Assembly: GCA_014360015.1 (NCBI GenBank)
Contig: JACIYJ010000006.1
Span: 62,001-126,000 of the forward strand
Length of the DNA: 64,000 nucleotides
Source of the DNA: Candidatus Aminicenantota bacterium
GTDB taxonomy: Bacteria > Acidobacteriota > Aminicenantia > Aminicenantales > Saccharicenantaceae
Reading direction: 5' to 3'
In this document: positions 1 to 11,000 of the stretch, in pieces
Numbering within the stretch: the stretch's first letter is position 1
Layout of the letters: every line of letters begins with the position of its first letter
Made by a program: the position numbers and the translations under genes
Notes under the pieces: model-generated
The model's database searches: none
What the model saw: only the letters and a program-made list of their open reading frames with translations
Told to the model about the DNA's origin: nothing

Positions 1-1972
1 CCTGGCGATAATATTCATGAAGGCCGGCGGCAATACCCAGGGCATCTTTCAGAAAATACTGTGTGCCCAGCTCGCCATAGATATACGGCCCATACCAGTA
101 ATTCCATTCATCCAGAGCAATTCTGATATTTTTACCTTTTAATTCAGGGATAGTTTTTCGATACCGTCGGTGAGCCTCGGCTATTCTTCTTATGGCTCTT
201 GGAACCTGGTAAACATGGCTAAGAAGACCTGGTCTTTCCTGAACGTAGAAATGCTCGCTTATCAAATCCATATGTTCAGAACAATTCCTGAGCATTCCCT
301 CGCTCCACTCACCAACCGCCCCAACTCCTATCAGGATGATGCTCGGGTCTTTGGCTTTCATCACTTGAGCAAACCGGTTGTGGCGTTTGACATAATCTTT
401 AAGCGGCATATGCCCGAGTTGCCAGTCGCCATACATTTCATTGCCAATAGACCAGAAGCGACAACTAAATGGTTCAGGATGACCATTCTGAGCTCTCCAT
501 TTGCCCATTGGCGTTTCGGCTGAGCCATTCACATATTCCACTTCTTCAGCCGCCAAGGTTTCATTCCCCTGACCGCTATTTACGGTGATATATGGTTCAG
601 CTCCAACCAAACGGCAAAAAGTCATAAACTCATGGATTCCAACATCGTTGAGTTCTATTCCTTCCCAGGCTGGATTCTTGCGTGGCGGCCGGCGGTCAGG
701 GTCACCGATTCCATCTTTCCAGTTATAACCGGAAACGAAATTTCCGCCCGGCCAGCGATAGACTGGCGAATTTAATTCACGAAGAAGCTTAATCACTTCA
801 GGCCTGAAACCTTCCAGATTATCAGCTGGCATCAACGAAACTGCTGCCACCCGGAAAGCTTCGCTACCGCTACTCACAATTTCCAGGCGGCCATTGTCGG
901 TAGTTTTACCGGCAGTAAAAGAAAAATAATACTTTTCATAGTCAGGTTTAATCTTCTCTATGGTAAAAACCTGACGGTCATTTTCGCCATCCCCCCAGAC
1001 CAGCCTCACTTCCACTGGCACTACACCGGGATCTCCCGCTAAAACAATTCTCCCGTTGTATTTTCGGCCAGTCTGAAGAGCCAGTCCTTCCTGATAAAGC
1101 CCAGCCGGCTGACCATCGCCTCTCAGTCTTATCTCTGGCACTGGTACGCCAGCATAAATTAGAAGCGGGTTCATGTGTACTGAATGAGGCTGGCCTGAGA
1201 TCTTCCAGGGCGATTCAGCCGTACCCACGGGATAATAAAATTTCCTGTCCTCCAGCATCTCAGCCCAGATTCCCTGATAGATACAGCGGCCTAAATGCTC
1301 AATAAACTGGCCGTAGATGTATTTGGAAACAGGAGTCAATTTTTGGTCAGCATAGATGGTAGCTTGCGGTTTTAATGTCCGGCCGGACAAAAATTCTAAG
1401 GTAATATCATCAAACCAGGCTTCACCGGTAACTTTTCCCCAGCCGCCGAAAAGGCAGTTGACCTGAAGAGCATCGTTGAGTTCGGTGTCAAACACGAGTT
1501 CCACCCTGGTCCAGTCATTGGTTCCGGTAAGTGCCTGAGTCTGCAATCTTTCAATCCCGTGGATGTTGAACAACACACCCTTTCCACCGATTGATTTTAT
1601 TTCTCTGGTTTTTATCCAGCCTGAAAGTCTGTATTTTGAAAAAGGCTTCACCCTGACTACCACTGACCAGGAAGCATCAGCTCCTTTTTCCGAGCTGATC
1701 TTAACGCTCCTCTTTCCTGTTCTGGCCACCTCATCAACCTCAAACTTTGCCTCTCCCTGATAGGTAACAGGACGCCAGCCTGCAGGCCTTTCGTTTCTTA
1801 CTTCTTCAAAAGAATAATTCTGAATGAGCTGCTCTTTCGGCCTCGTCTGAGCCCTCAATGGAGCACCGGCTTCAACCAGCCAGCTGCCAATAATTAAAAA
1901 CGCAATCAAGGCTATCTTCAATTTTTTTCCGTCTTCAGAATTTTTTCCCAATCCATGAGGAAAAAAACTCAT
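1..1972 (-). CDS. GH51 alpha-L-arabinofuranosidase, C-terminus cut by window edge
   Basis: Open reading frame running off the left edge; about 657 codons are visible. The ATG at 1972 follows a GGAGG ribosome-binding site. An N-terminal hydrophobic segment (residues about 18-33) looks like a signal peptide, so the enzyme is probably exported. A carbohydrate-binding-like beta domain follows (motif NYSFEE near residue 50), then the catalytic TIM barrel. The acid/base Glu lies in WSIGNEMYGDW (residue about 512) and the nucleophile Glu in IALDEWNYWYG (about 622), both as in GH51/clan GH-A. In this family the enzyme removes alpha-L-arabinofuranosyl groups from arabinan, arabinoxylan or arabinogalactan side chains. 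Its neighbours, a GH127 and arabinose catabolic genes, support that role. The exact polymer is unknown. Confidence 0.88.
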   Translation of the reverse strand, partial: MSFFPHGLGKNSEDGKKLKIALIAFLIIGSWLVEAGAPLRAQTRPKEQLIQNYSFEEVRNERPAGWRPVTYQGEAKFEVDEVARTGKRSVKISSEKGADASWSVVVRVKPFSKYRLSGWIKTREIKSIGGKGVLFNIHGIERLQTQALTGTNDWTRVELVFDTELNDALQVNCLFGGWGKVTGEAWFDDITLEFLSGRTLKPQATIYADQKLTPVSKYIYGQFIEHLGRCIYQGIWAEMLEDRKFYYPVGTAESPWKISGQPHSVHMNPLLIYAGVPVPEIRLRGDGQPAGLYQEGLALQTGRKYNGRIVLAGDPGVVPVEVRLVWGDGENDRQVFTIEKIKPDYEKYYFSFTAGKTTDNGRLEIVSSGSEAFRVAAVSLMPADNLEGFRPEVIKLLRELNSPVYRWPGGNFVSGYNWKDGIGDPDRRPPRKNPAWEGIELNDVGIHEFMTFCRLVGAEPYITVNSGQGNETLAAEEVEYVNGSAETPMGKWRAQNGHPEPFSCRFWSIGNEMYGDWQLGHMPLKDYVKRHNRFAQVMKAKDPSIILIGVGAVGEWSEGMLRNCSEHMDLISEHFYVQERPGLLSHVYQVPRAIRRIAEAHRRYRKTIPELKGKNIRIALDEWNYWYGPYIYGELGTQYFLKDALGIAAGLHEYYRQ

Positions 1973-2150
1973 AGCAACCTCCGTTTTTTTTATTTTTTTT
2001 AACGATCTAATTTATTTCATCCGCGACTGTGTCCAGCACCATTTCCGGCCCGTATCCGTTCCTCACCCATTAAGGAAATTAACGCTTAGCTTCAGTTTTC
2101 TCTTTTCTACTTTTATAAAATCCGGCAATAATTTAAAGCCAGCTTTTCGT

Positions 2151-4580
2151 TCACTTGACCTTCCATTCCTGAATTCCGGCTGAAAAATCTTTCTGCAATT
2201 TCAATTCCACTTTCAGCCCTTTGGTGAGCACAGGTGAAAACCTGACCACGTTATACTTATCTTTTTCCACCCCGTACTTATCCGCGGTTTTTACTTCTAT
2301 CCACTGTCCATCTTTCAGATAATAGAGTTTCCAGGACTCAGGCACCCGGCATTCCCCTTCGCCGGTGTCGTCAAACCAGTAAACAGCCACTTCGGATACT
2401 TTAACCGGAACCGGAAATTCATAGCTCACCCATTCGGTGGTGCCTTTTTTAGGCCACCAGTGGAGGTAGCCAACAGAATGGTCGTTAGAGTTTTCTGGTT
2501 CATACTGATCATTGATGAATTTAGCCCCTTTAGCTCCCTCAGAAGCTTCAACCTTAGCCTTTGAGGCTAAGGACGGTTCAGGTGCCGGTCTGACCTTAGC
2601 TTCGTCCTTAGCCAGCCAGACAGCCATTTCTCCACGGCCACGATGAGCCCAGGCATAATACGGAATAAGAGTAATCTCCTTGTCTTGGCTGATAACCTTA
2701 CCTTTTTCTATTTTATATGCTTTGCCAGAAGCCTTAACCAGCATCACCCCGCCAAGAAGCTCAGGCCGGTATTCTGTGGTAAAAGTAGCTCCCTCCGGAA
2801 GCAGCAGATTACTTACCCGACCATTATTATCAGGCCATTCAGCACAGTAAACTATTGGCCCTCTCTGGACAGCCACTAAACCCTGGTCATTCTTCACCTT
2901 TTCATTAGCCAGCACCCGGCGAGGTTCCATCGGCAGACTGATTTCGATGGTGTCCCCGGCTTTCCACTTCCGGGTGATGGGCAAAAAACCATTTTCCAGG
3001 TTAAGCGGAACTTCCTGACCGTTAACTTTAACCACAGGCTTAGTCTCAACCTTATCCGCAAAATAGTAAAGATCACCAGGTATCGGCTGCCCAAGTGCCC
3101 AGCCCGGAATTCTCAGGTAAATGGAAAAATCGTCCTCTTTTTCCGGGCTGACTTTTATTTTTATCTCGCCTTTCCAGGGATATTCGGTTTCCTGCTCGAG
3201 CTGTACCTTTAAATCAGCCACCTCCACCTGACCTTTGCTCTGGGCATAGAGGTTGACATAAAGCCGGTCGCCGGAGGTGGCATAGACATACTGTCCGATC
3301 TGTGGAATGAAGCGAGCGATGTTTGGAGGACAGCAGGCACAACCAAACCAGGGACTTCTTTCATGCTGACCGAAAGAGGCCAGGGGATTGGCGTAGAAAA
3401 ATCTGTCTCCTGAAAGCGAAACTCCAGAAAGCACACCGTTATAGATGATGCGTTCAAAGACATCTAAGTATTTAGCTTCGCCATGAAGCAGAAACATCCG
3501 ATAATTCCAGAAAGCATTGGCGATTGAAGCACAGGTTTCAGCATAAGCTGAAGCATTCGGCAGATGATAAGCCGGGCCAAATCCTTCCCAGGCACCAGTA
3601 GAGCCAATTCCGCCGGTAATATAAATTTTCCTGAAAACCACATCTTCCCAGAGTTGGTCGAGGGCCTGGACATAGGCCTGATCTCCAGTGAGGGCGGCCA
3701 CATCAGCCATAGCCGAGTACATATAAGCCGCCCGCACAGCATGCCCAACAGCTTCAGTCTGTTCTTTTACTGGCTTATGATCCTGGGAATAAGAGCCATA
3801 AAGCTTATGTCCCTGGGCATTGCCACGCTGTTCAAGATAAAATTTTGCCAGGTCCAGATACCTCTTGTTACCAGTAACACGGTAGAGCTTAACCAGACCG
3901 ATTTCTACTTCCTGGTGGCCAGGAGGTAACATCAATTTCCCTGGACCGAATTCTCTGACCAACATATCGGCCGCCTTCAGAGCCACATTAAGAAGGTTTT
4001 TCTTGCCTGTAGCCTGATAATGAGCTGCTGCTGCTTCAAAAAGATGTCCCAGGTTGTAAAGCTCATGGGAATAGGCTGTATTAGCCCATCTTTTATCTCT
4101 TACCCAGTCGTCATAAGGAACCTTCCCTCCTCGGTTTTTGATTGCTCTGGCTGTGTAAAGGTAACCATCTTTTTCCTGAGCAGCAGCGATCCTGGCAATC
4201 ACTGTATCCAGATATTTATCCAGTTCAGGGTCAAATTGAAGCATAAGCTGATAGGAAGCACCTTCAATTGTCTTATAAACATCTGAATCGTCAAACGGAT
4301 AGCGTGAACAAAAATCTCCTTTAGCCTGGCCGGCAGCGATTTCAAAATTCTTCAACCTGCCTGTGTCTTCAATCTGTTTGAAATTGTGGGGAATAGTAAC
4401 TTTTCTTCCAGTTTCAATCCTTGAACTCCAGAAATTATCATTAAATCGAACATCAGTAAGTTTTGCACTTTTAATTGTGTAATCCAGCTTTTCTCCACTG
4501 CTGCACCCGCCCGTCAAAAGAAAAAGAAATAAAATTGCCACCGGTCCAGCAACTTTCCTTTTAATTTTTAAAGACAGCAT
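2151..4580 (-). CDS. GH127 beta-L-arabinofuranosidase (DUF1680), lipoprotein
   Basis: 809 residues; ATG at 4580 with SD GGAGG. The N-terminus ends in a lipobox, LLTGGC, so the protein is probably membrane-anchored and outside the cytoplasm. The (alpha/alpha)6 barrel carries the family's zinc/thiolate signature: Glu-x-Cys in ETC (residue about 347) and Cys-x-Cys-Cys in CACCPPN (about 413-416). In characterised GH127 enzymes such as HypBA1 these residues bind zinc and provide the nucleophilic Cys. A C-terminal beta domain (after about residue 680) is longer than in minimal members. GH127 releases beta-L-arabinofuranose, for instance from hydroxyproline-linked arabino-oligosaccharides, and would complement the neighbouring GH51. 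The substrate is inferred from the family and not seen directly. Confidence 0.9.
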   Translation of the reverse strand: MLSLKIKRKVAGPVAILFLFLLTGGCSSGEKLDYTIKSAKLTDVRFNDNFWSSRIETGRKVTIPHNFKQIEDTGRLKNFEIAAGQAKGDFCSRYPFDDSDVYKTIEGASYQLMLQFDPELDKYLDTVIARIAAAQEKDGYLYTARAIKNRGGKVPYDDWVRDKRWANTAYSHELYNLGHLFEAAAAHYQATGKKNLLNVALKAADMLVREFGPGKLMLPPGHQEVEIGLVKLYRVTGNKRYLDLAKFYLEQRGNAQGHKLYGSYSQDHKPVKEQTEAVGHAVRAAYMYSAMADVAALTGDQAYVQALDQLWEDVVFRKIYITGGIGSTGAWEGFGPAYHLPNASAYAETCASIANAFWNYRMFLLHGEAKYLDVFERIIYNGVLSGVSLSGDRFFYANPLASFGQHERSPWFGCACCPPNIARFIPQIGQYVYATSGDRLYVNLYAQSKGQVEVADLKVQLEQETEYPWKGEIKIKVSPEKEDDFSIYLRIPGWALGQPIPGDLYYFADKVETKPVVKVNGQEVPLNLENGFLPITRKWKAGDTIEISLPMEPRRVLANEKVKNDQGLVAVQRGPIVYCAEWPDNNGRVSNLLLPEGATFTTEYRPELLGGVMLVKASGKAYKIEKGKVISQDKEITLIPYYAWAHRGRGEMAVWLAKDEAKVRPAPEPSLASKAKVEASEGAKGAKFINDQYEPENSNDHSVGYLHWWPKKGTTEWVSYEFPVPVKVSEVAVYWFDDTGEGECRVPESWKLYYLKDGQWIEVKTADKYGVEKDKYNVVRFSPVLTKGLKVELKLQKDFSAGIQEWKVK

Positions 4581-4603
4581 TTTTTAGCCTCCTTCATTAA
4601 ATA

Positions 4604-4620
4604 TTGACAATATTTGTCAA
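4604..4620. promoter_or_regulatory. Perfect 17-bp palindrome upstream of the GH127 gene
   Basis: TTGACAATATTTGTCAA is a perfect inverted repeat (7-bp arms, 3-nt centre) 24-40 bp upstream of the GH127 start codon. Its position between a likely promoter and the ribosome-binding site fits a repressor operator. It differs from the LacI-type sites near araB. No regulator gene is in the window. The rest of 4581-4942 is AT-rich and holds no convincing gene. Confidence 0.4.
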
Positions 4621-4872
4621 AATATTTACTGCTCATTTTGGTTATTCTAAATCCTCCGAGAAACTCTTAAATCGAATAAATCGAAGATTATAGAAATTGC
4701 CATAAAAATTTTTCTTAAAATATCTAATATATTTCATTTGACATTTCAATAAAAATATGATATTTTTTATCCGATTTTGAGGCAAGAATTAATGGATTCG
4801 AGAATACATGATAGGATCCTAACCCTCCCTCAATCATAAACCTCTTTCCCCTCACAACCCCCCTGAACAGAA

Positions 4873-4897
4873 AGGGCACCCGAAAGAGGGTGCCCCC
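4873..4897 (-). terminator. Terminator-like hairpin after the Asp-box protein gene
   Basis: GGGCACC and GGGTGCCC form a strong stem with a short loop, 46-70 bp past the stop codon of the minus-strand gene ending at 4943. The T-run on the minus side is weak (TTTCTG), so termination efficiency is uncertain. The 72-codon ORF that crosses this hairpin is not believed. Confidence 0.55.
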
Positions 4898-4942
4898 TTT
4901 AGTTTTTATTCTTTCTGGTAGGTAAAGCCTTTCTGATTTCAA

Positions 4943-7696
4943 TTATTTTGCTCCACAATTTAGGCTTTTCAAAACCACCGGATGCGGACCTATTGACCAG
5001 CTTATCCTTTTGCTAATAACTGCTTTCTGCTCCAGGCTTTTTCCTCCTGCTTCCAGAGCAACCCTGTAAACTCCGAGTTCAACCTGAGGACTCCGTCTTC
5101 CCTCCCCATTTGCTTTTCTCATGTCCCAGGCTACACGGTGAAGACCAGCTTCTTTTCCGCCTTCAAGTTCTCTGAGCAGAACCCCTTGCTGGTCGAATAT
5201 TTTGATCTTCACCTTTTCAGCCAGCTCATTCTTCAGGTAATAGAATATGGCTACTTCATCCGGCTCATTAGGTGTGATCAGATGATTGTCACCAAGCAAT
5301 TCATAGTTACCAAAAACCGGATACTGTTTCTGCACCGCCGGTCTTATGGAAAATAGATAAACTTGCTGGTCGAAAACCTCGGACCTTAATTCCTGAAGCG
5401 GCCAGATGTTGGTTACCCAGATTCCCCGTCCATAAGTGGCCACCACCAGGTCATTTTCCCTCGGATGAATAACCAGGTCGGTCACTTTAACTTTCGGCAT
5501 GTTGTTCTGAAACGGCAGCCAGTTTTTTCCGCCGTCGAAGGAAATGAAAAGCCCGTGATCTGTCCCGACAAAAAGCAAATCAGGATTTTTTCTATCCTGA
5601 ATCACCACATTGATAGGATAATCCGGAAGATTTGAAGAGATAGAAACCCAGGTTCGGCCATAATCCGTAGTTTTAAAAAGATAGGGCTTGAAATCATCCT
5701 GCCTAAAACCGCTCTTAGCCACAAAAGCCGTTCCAGCCTCATGAGGCGAAGCAAAAACCCGGCTCACCCAGATGTCTGCTGGCCCACCGGCTTTAGCTAT
5801 AGCTTGAGTACAATCTGTCCAGGTGGCACCGCCGTTGGTTGTTAACTGAACTTTTCCGTCATCTGTACCAACCCAGATCACCCCCGGTTTAACTGGCGAT
5901 TCAGAAATTGTGGTGATGGTACAGAAAGTTATATTACCAGCACCACCCTGTTTGCTCTTATCGTTAGTGGTCAGGTCAGGACTGATCTCTTCCCAGTGGT
6001 CACCACGGTCCAAAGACCTGAGTAAACACTGAGCCCCGATATAGACAATCGAGCTGTTGTGCGGGGAAAGATGTATCGGTGGTGTCCAGTTAAAGCGATA
6101 AGGTTCTTTGCCCGTTTCTCTCCTGGGCTGAATACTCTGCCGAATTCCGGTCTTCTGGTCAAGCCGGCCAAATCCACCAAACTCCCGACAATTATAAACC
6201 CAGCGGCTGTCAGTCGGGTCGACCACGTTATACATACCATCGCCACCGCCAACTGTCACCCAGTCACTCAAATTGACTGCTCCAGACCAAGAATTTGACG
6301 GTCCTTTCCAGGAATCGTGATCTTGAAGCCCTACATAAATGTTATAAGGTTCTTCCATATCCACACCCACAGCATAAATTTCCCCGAGCGGTAGGTTATA
6401 AAGATGCTGGCAGGTCTGGCCACCATCATAAGTGATATAAACTCCGCCGTCGCTTCCAAAAAGCATTCGCTTAGAATTTTTCGGGTCAATCCAGAAAGTC
6501 CTGACATCGCCAAAGGCTGAGCGGAAAAGTGTTCTTGGCGGCCAGTCTACATCGCGCCAGGTTTTGCCGCCATCAACTGAGCTGGCTAAGGTCACGCCAG
6601 TGATGTAAAGCACCTGGTCGTTGTTGGGGTCAATGAATAGTTGGTTGAAGGAATAAGGGGCTTTGGTAGCCAGAGGCTCTTTGCCAGTATTGACTTTCAC
6701 CCAGGTTTCTCCGCCATCGTCTGTGCGATAGACTTCGCCGCCGATAGGAACAGGTTTAGCCACTTGTCCCTGCTTCCGAGCAGCTTCTATTTCTTCCGCG
6801 GTGGGCTGGCGCAGATTCAGATTTTCCACCACAGCATAAAGAATTTTTGGATTTCGGCGATAGACATCCAGGCCGATTCGGCCTATCTTCCCCGAGGGTA
6901 AGCCACCAGCCAATCTTTTCCAGGTCCGGCCGCCGTCGGTAGTCTTATAAATCCCGCTTCCTGGACCACCGGCTTCATAGTGCCAGGGTAACCTCACTTT
7001 GTCGTAAGTTGCAGCATACAGCACCTCAGGATTTGAAGGGTCCATAACCAGATCAATCACCCCAATTTTATCGTTAATGTACAGAACCTTTTCCCAGGAC
7101 TTACCGCCGTCAGTGGTTTTAAACACACCCCGCTCGGTATTGGGAGTAAAAAGATGACCCATCGAAGCCACATAGACTATATCCGGATTGGTCGGATGAA
7201 CTATTATCCGCGGGATATGATGTGAATCCCGAAGTCCCATATTCTGCCAGGTTTTTCCGCCATCAGTCGACTTATAAACACCATCGCCACTGTGGGAACT
7301 CCGGGTACAATAAGCTTCACCGGTTCCCACCCAGACTATCTCTGGATTAGATGAAGAAATAGCTATGGCCCCAATGGAAAGATGACTCTGGGCATCAAAC
7401 ACCGGCTCAAAGGTTGTGCCATTATTGGTCGTTTTCCAGACACCGCCATTTCTGGTGCCCACATAAAAGGTATAAAGATGAGCTTCAGGCGGTGAATCGG
7501 GAACAGCAAAGCAAGTCACCCAGGAGCCAGCTCGGAAAGGACCGAGATTTCTGAAAACGAAAGGTTTTAAAAGGTCCTGATTTCCTGCCACCTGAACCTT
7601 AGACTTCTGCCCAGACAAACCATCTAAGGCCAGACCCAGAAGCCAGAAACAAATAAAGGAGGTGAAAAATATTTTCGTGAGTTTTGCTCTTTTCAT
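4943..7696 (-). CDS. Secreted sortilin/Asp-box (BNR) repeat beta-propeller protein
   Basis: About 917 residues from the ATG at 7696, chosen because SD AAGGAGAG precedes it; the ORF extends eight codons further upstream. A hydrophobic N-terminus (residues about 5-27) is a signal peptide. The body holds at least nine Asp-box repeats (S/T-x-D-x-G-x-T-W type, such as STDGGKTW, TTDGGKSW, TTDGGRTW, SVDGGKTW and SFDGGKNW), typical of VPS10/sortilin and glycosidase beta-propellers. The last 150 residues form a separate beta domain. Members of this family are annotated as glycosyl hydrolases, but no catalytic residue can be assigned here, so the function is open. Location next to arabinosidases suggests a part in glycan or glycoprotein use. 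Confidence 0.75.
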   Translation of the reverse strand: MKRAKLTKIFFTSFICFWLLGLALDGLSGQKSKVQVAGNQDLLKPFVFRNLGPFRAGSWVTCFAVPDSPPEAHLYTFYVGTRNGGVWKTTNNGTTFEPVFDAQSHLSIGAIAISSSNPEIVWVGTGEAYCTRSSHSGDGVYKSTDGGKTWQNMGLRDSHHIPRIIVHPTNPDIVYVASMGHLFTPNTERGVFKTTDGGKSWEKVLYINDKIGVIDLVMDPSNPEVLYAATYDKVRLPWHYEAGGPGSGIYKTTDGGRTWKRLAGGLPSGKIGRIGLDVYRRNPKILYAVVENLNLRQPTAEEIEAARKQGQVAKPVPIGGEVYRTDDGGETWVKVNTGKEPLATKAPYSFNQLFIDPNNDQVLYITGVTLASSVDGGKTWRDVDWPPRTLFRSAFGDVRTFWIDPKNSKRMLFGSDGGVYITYDGGQTCQHLYNLPLGEIYAVGVDMEEPYNIYVGLQDHDSWKGPSNSWSGAVNLSDWVTVGGGDGMYNVVDPTDSRWVYNCREFGGFGRLDQKTGIRQSIQPRRETGKEPYRFNWTPPIHLSPHNSSIVYIGAQCLLRSLDRGDHWEEISPDLTTNDKSKQGGAGNITFCTITTISESPVKPGVIWVGTDDGKVQLTTNGGATWTDCTQAIAKAGGPADIWVSRVFASPHEAGTAFVAKSGFRQDDFKPYLFKTTDYGRTWVSISSNLPDYPINVVIQDRKNPDLLFVGTDHGLFISFDGGKNWLPFQNNMPKVKVTDLVIHPRENDLVVATYGRGIWVTNIWPLQELRSEVFDQQVYLFSIRPAVQKQYPVFGNYELLGDNHLITPNEPDEVAIFYYLKNELAEKVKIKIFDQQGVLLRELEGGKEAGLHRVAWDMRKANGEGRRSPQVELGVYRVALEAGGKSLEQKAVISKRISWSIGPHPVVLKSLNCGAK

Positions 7697-8023
7697 TCTT
7701 TCTCTCTCCTTTTCAGGCATTCATTTTTTATATACTATGCTTTTCCTGTTTCAGCAAACTGAATACTTCCAGGTTTGAAAGTAATCCGGTCATCGTAACC
7801 AACCTATGCCAGTTTTTTATTTCTTTTATAATCGCATCTTCTTTTAAGATGTCTCAATTTTTCACCTATCCTAATAAAGTTTGCACTAACCATTATCTAT
7901 TTCGGCGAAATTTTCAAGGGAAATTTTTCCGTACCCTTCTTTAAAAATTTTAAATTTATCAGTGATTTTTTAATCCTCAATCAATCGTTTCTTAAGTTCC
8001 TTCCTGGTCCTTATTAAAATAAT
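7697..8023. other. Intergenic region, no gene seen
   Basis: About 330 bp of AT-rich sequence between the Asp-box protein gene and the TonB receptor gene. The 86-codon plus-strand frame crossing it (from 7684) is hydrophobic by chance composition and has no ribosome-binding site. It presumably contains the promoter of the Asp-box protein gene; I cannot point to one with confidence. Confidence 0.5.
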
Positions 8024-8053
8024 AAAGGGGAAGAGCTTAAGCTCTTCCCCTTT
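8024..8053 (-). terminator. Strong palindromic terminator after the TonB receptor gene
   Basis: A perfect 13-bp stem (AAAGGGGAAGAGC / GCTCTTCCCCTTT) with a TTAA loop, about 30 bp downstream of the receptor stop codon. T-rich sequence follows on the minus strand (TTTATTATTTT) and on the plus strand, so it could act in both directions. Confidence 0.85.
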
Positions 8054-8082
8054 TTCCGCAAAAACAACTCAGTTGCCGAGAA

Positions 8083-11000
8083 TCAGAATTTGTATCTGAC
8101 CGAGAACTTGAACACTCTGGTCGCAGAAATTCCAGTCACCCGACCATAATTGTAGTCAATGGTATAAGTACCAACGTTAGTTCCTTCATCTGCTGGATAC
8201 CAGGTACTAATCGGGTTTTCACCATAGTAAACATATCTGTTGCCAAACAAGTTGTAGATATCAGCAAAAAGACCGATGGTGCCATAGGGAAGTTTGAATT
8301 CTTTCTCTATATGGAAATCAACATTGGCGGAATCTTCGGATCTTCTGCTTCCATTAGGTTCCAGACGAACCCAGACCGGCCAGGCCACGATGTTATGCTC
8401 TTCTGCCCAATCAGCAGGTGGAACGATGGTTACACTGCGAGCCCAGGGCGTACCCAGCTGATATCTCATAAAGAAGGAAGTTACAAAACCATAGGGCAGG
8501 TTAAAAGTTCCGAAAAGCTTGAACTGGAACGGAACATCATAGCCATCTCGACCTGGTGCGTTCACGAAATCATTCGGACTGCCACCACATTCGAAAGAAG
8601 TAGTTTTTGAAATGACCACAGAACCACCTAAAGACCAACCATGAGAAAACCTCTTGTCGAACTGGAGTTCCAGGCCGTCATACTTTCTGAACTGTTCAGG
8701 TATGTTCATCTTCAGGTAAAAATTTTTCCAGTATGGTGAATCCTTAGTCATAAAATAAACTGTGACTTCTTGTTCTGGAAATACGCCATAAGCTGGAACT
8801 TTGGTGGTAAAGGGCACGTACCATTCAGGAGCCTGGTTGAGAGTATACCAGAATCTTTTTGTATCAGGATCATACTTTGCCCAACCATAGATTTTAGATT
8901 CTTTTTTATGGATGTAGTTCAACTTGACAGCGAAATCATTGAATAGCTGGTGCTCGATTCCAGCGACAATTTCATTATGGACTGGAGACCTTAAATTTTT
9001 ATCAACTCTTGAGCGCAGATAATCCGGGTCGGGTCTGACGAACATGCCCAGACCCCAGCGAGGATCGTACCGGTCAATTCCTGGGCTATCTGGCTGGCCG
9101 TTTCCATTAAGGTCCCACCAGTTGAACTCATATTGAGCCATAACAGCCGGAGAAACTTCAGAGAACCACATAACCGGAACCTGCTCGGAGTAACGAGCAT
9201 AGGAGAGTTTCAGAGCAGTTCGGCCATTACCAAAAAGGTCATAGCTGAAACCGATACGAGGAGAAACATCAGTAAACACCAGAACATCTTTTATAGGATC
9301 CATCTCAAAAGGTCCAAAGGGATTGAAGCCAAGTTCAGGCTCGAGCGTTTGGCCGATTTCATAAGGCAAGCCGGTAATCCCGGTGGATTTAGCCTTGCCG
9401 CCCCAGCCGTTGTAATGGTCAATCCTCAAGCCAAGGTTGACGGTTAATCTGTTCTTGATCGACCAGTTATCCTGAAAATAGCCACCGATTCTATATTCCA
9501 TTAGGTCCTTATAACTGTCGCTTCTTCCAGTCCCGCAGTTGGTAAAGGATAATAAACCGTCACCAAACTCTGGATGTGGTTCAGAAAGTCCGTAATATCC
9601 CCGATAATAATATGGGTTGCCGTTCCAGTAGTACCAGTTCATCGGGTTGGTCCGGGCATAAGCATACCTGTCCCAGCCAAATTGAAATTCGGCACCAGCA
9701 CCGATCTCATGATCACCGCCCAGTAAATTATCCTGGAAATGAGTTAAGCGAACTGAAGCCTGGCTGGTGTGTCTGGTAATGTAGCTTTTCCAGGATTGAA
9801 TACCATTCCAGATATAGCCAGTATAAAGGTCATAATAGCAAGTGTTTGCATCTGACTCTGGATGAGTAACAATCGGATAATCAAGATGGTTGAGGTTAAT
9901 TCTAAAATCAATAAAAGAATTCTGGCTGACAATCCAGGTCAGATTAGCAGTTCCGACATATTGTTTGGGCTTGGCCATGAAGGTTGTTTCTTCTGTTTTT
10001 CTGGCCCAGGCTTCGAACATATTTTCTGATTGGGAATAGGAGAAATAAGTAAAGAATCTCAAATTCTTAGAAAACTCAGTGGTCAGCTTCAGATTGCCTC
10101 TGAAATTCTCGCTCGGAACTTTGTACTGGTCATAATAAGTTCCAAAAATGGTTGTGGGAATAAATGGACTCCAGCGGCTGGCTTTGTAATAAGCAAAATC
10201 GGTAAAAAACCAGAGTTTGTCCTTGATTATCGGGCCACCGAGAATTCCAGAAGTGTCAAGGTTGTAAAGGTCAAAGCTGGGTTTGCCGATTTTCATGGCT
10301 TTCAGTTTTGAATCAGGGAACAGGACCTGGGCTAAATCTTTATTGGTATAATAGGCTTGAACTTGACCGGAAAAGGTATTCCCACCTGACTTAGTAACCA
10401 CGTTAACAAAAACCCCTCCGGTGGTTCCGACTTGGGCTGGTAAGGCTCCAGTCACCACTTCAATTTCTTCAATCGCATCAAACTGAGGAGTACCAAAAGG
10501 ACCACCCGTTGTCGGACAGTTGGCATTGATTCCATCTACTTCGTAAGTCACCCCACGCCAAAGGGTACCATGAACGCTGCCAGAATAAGTTGACATTGTG
10601 CCAACAGTAGCCGGGACCAGGGCCAGAACATTTGTCAGGCTCCGGTTGAGAGGCAATTTGGCAATCTGTTCAGAGGTAACGGCAGTGGTAACCTTGGTTT
10701 TCTGAACATCAATTTCTGGAGCCTTAGCCACAACAGTAACCTGTTCCTCGAGCGCAGCTGGTTCCATTTTGAGGTCCAGAGTCACAGTCAAACCCACTCT
10801 AACCACTACGTCAGTCAGGGTCAAAGTCTTGAATCCCTGAAGTTCAGCGGTCAGAGTGTAAGTGCCCGGCGGTATGGCCGGCAGACGAAAAGAACCATCC
10901 TCCCGGCTGACATCAGTCGCCTTACCCATCATGCTGGGACCGGAGAGAGTAATGTTAACTCCCGGCAGCGGGTTGCCATCAGTGTCTTTGATGACTCCGC

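Noticed and set aside
4724-4942. 72-codon minus-strand ORF after the Asp-box protein gene
   Set aside because: It runs through the terminator hairpin, has no ribosome-binding site and its composition follows the DNA repeat.
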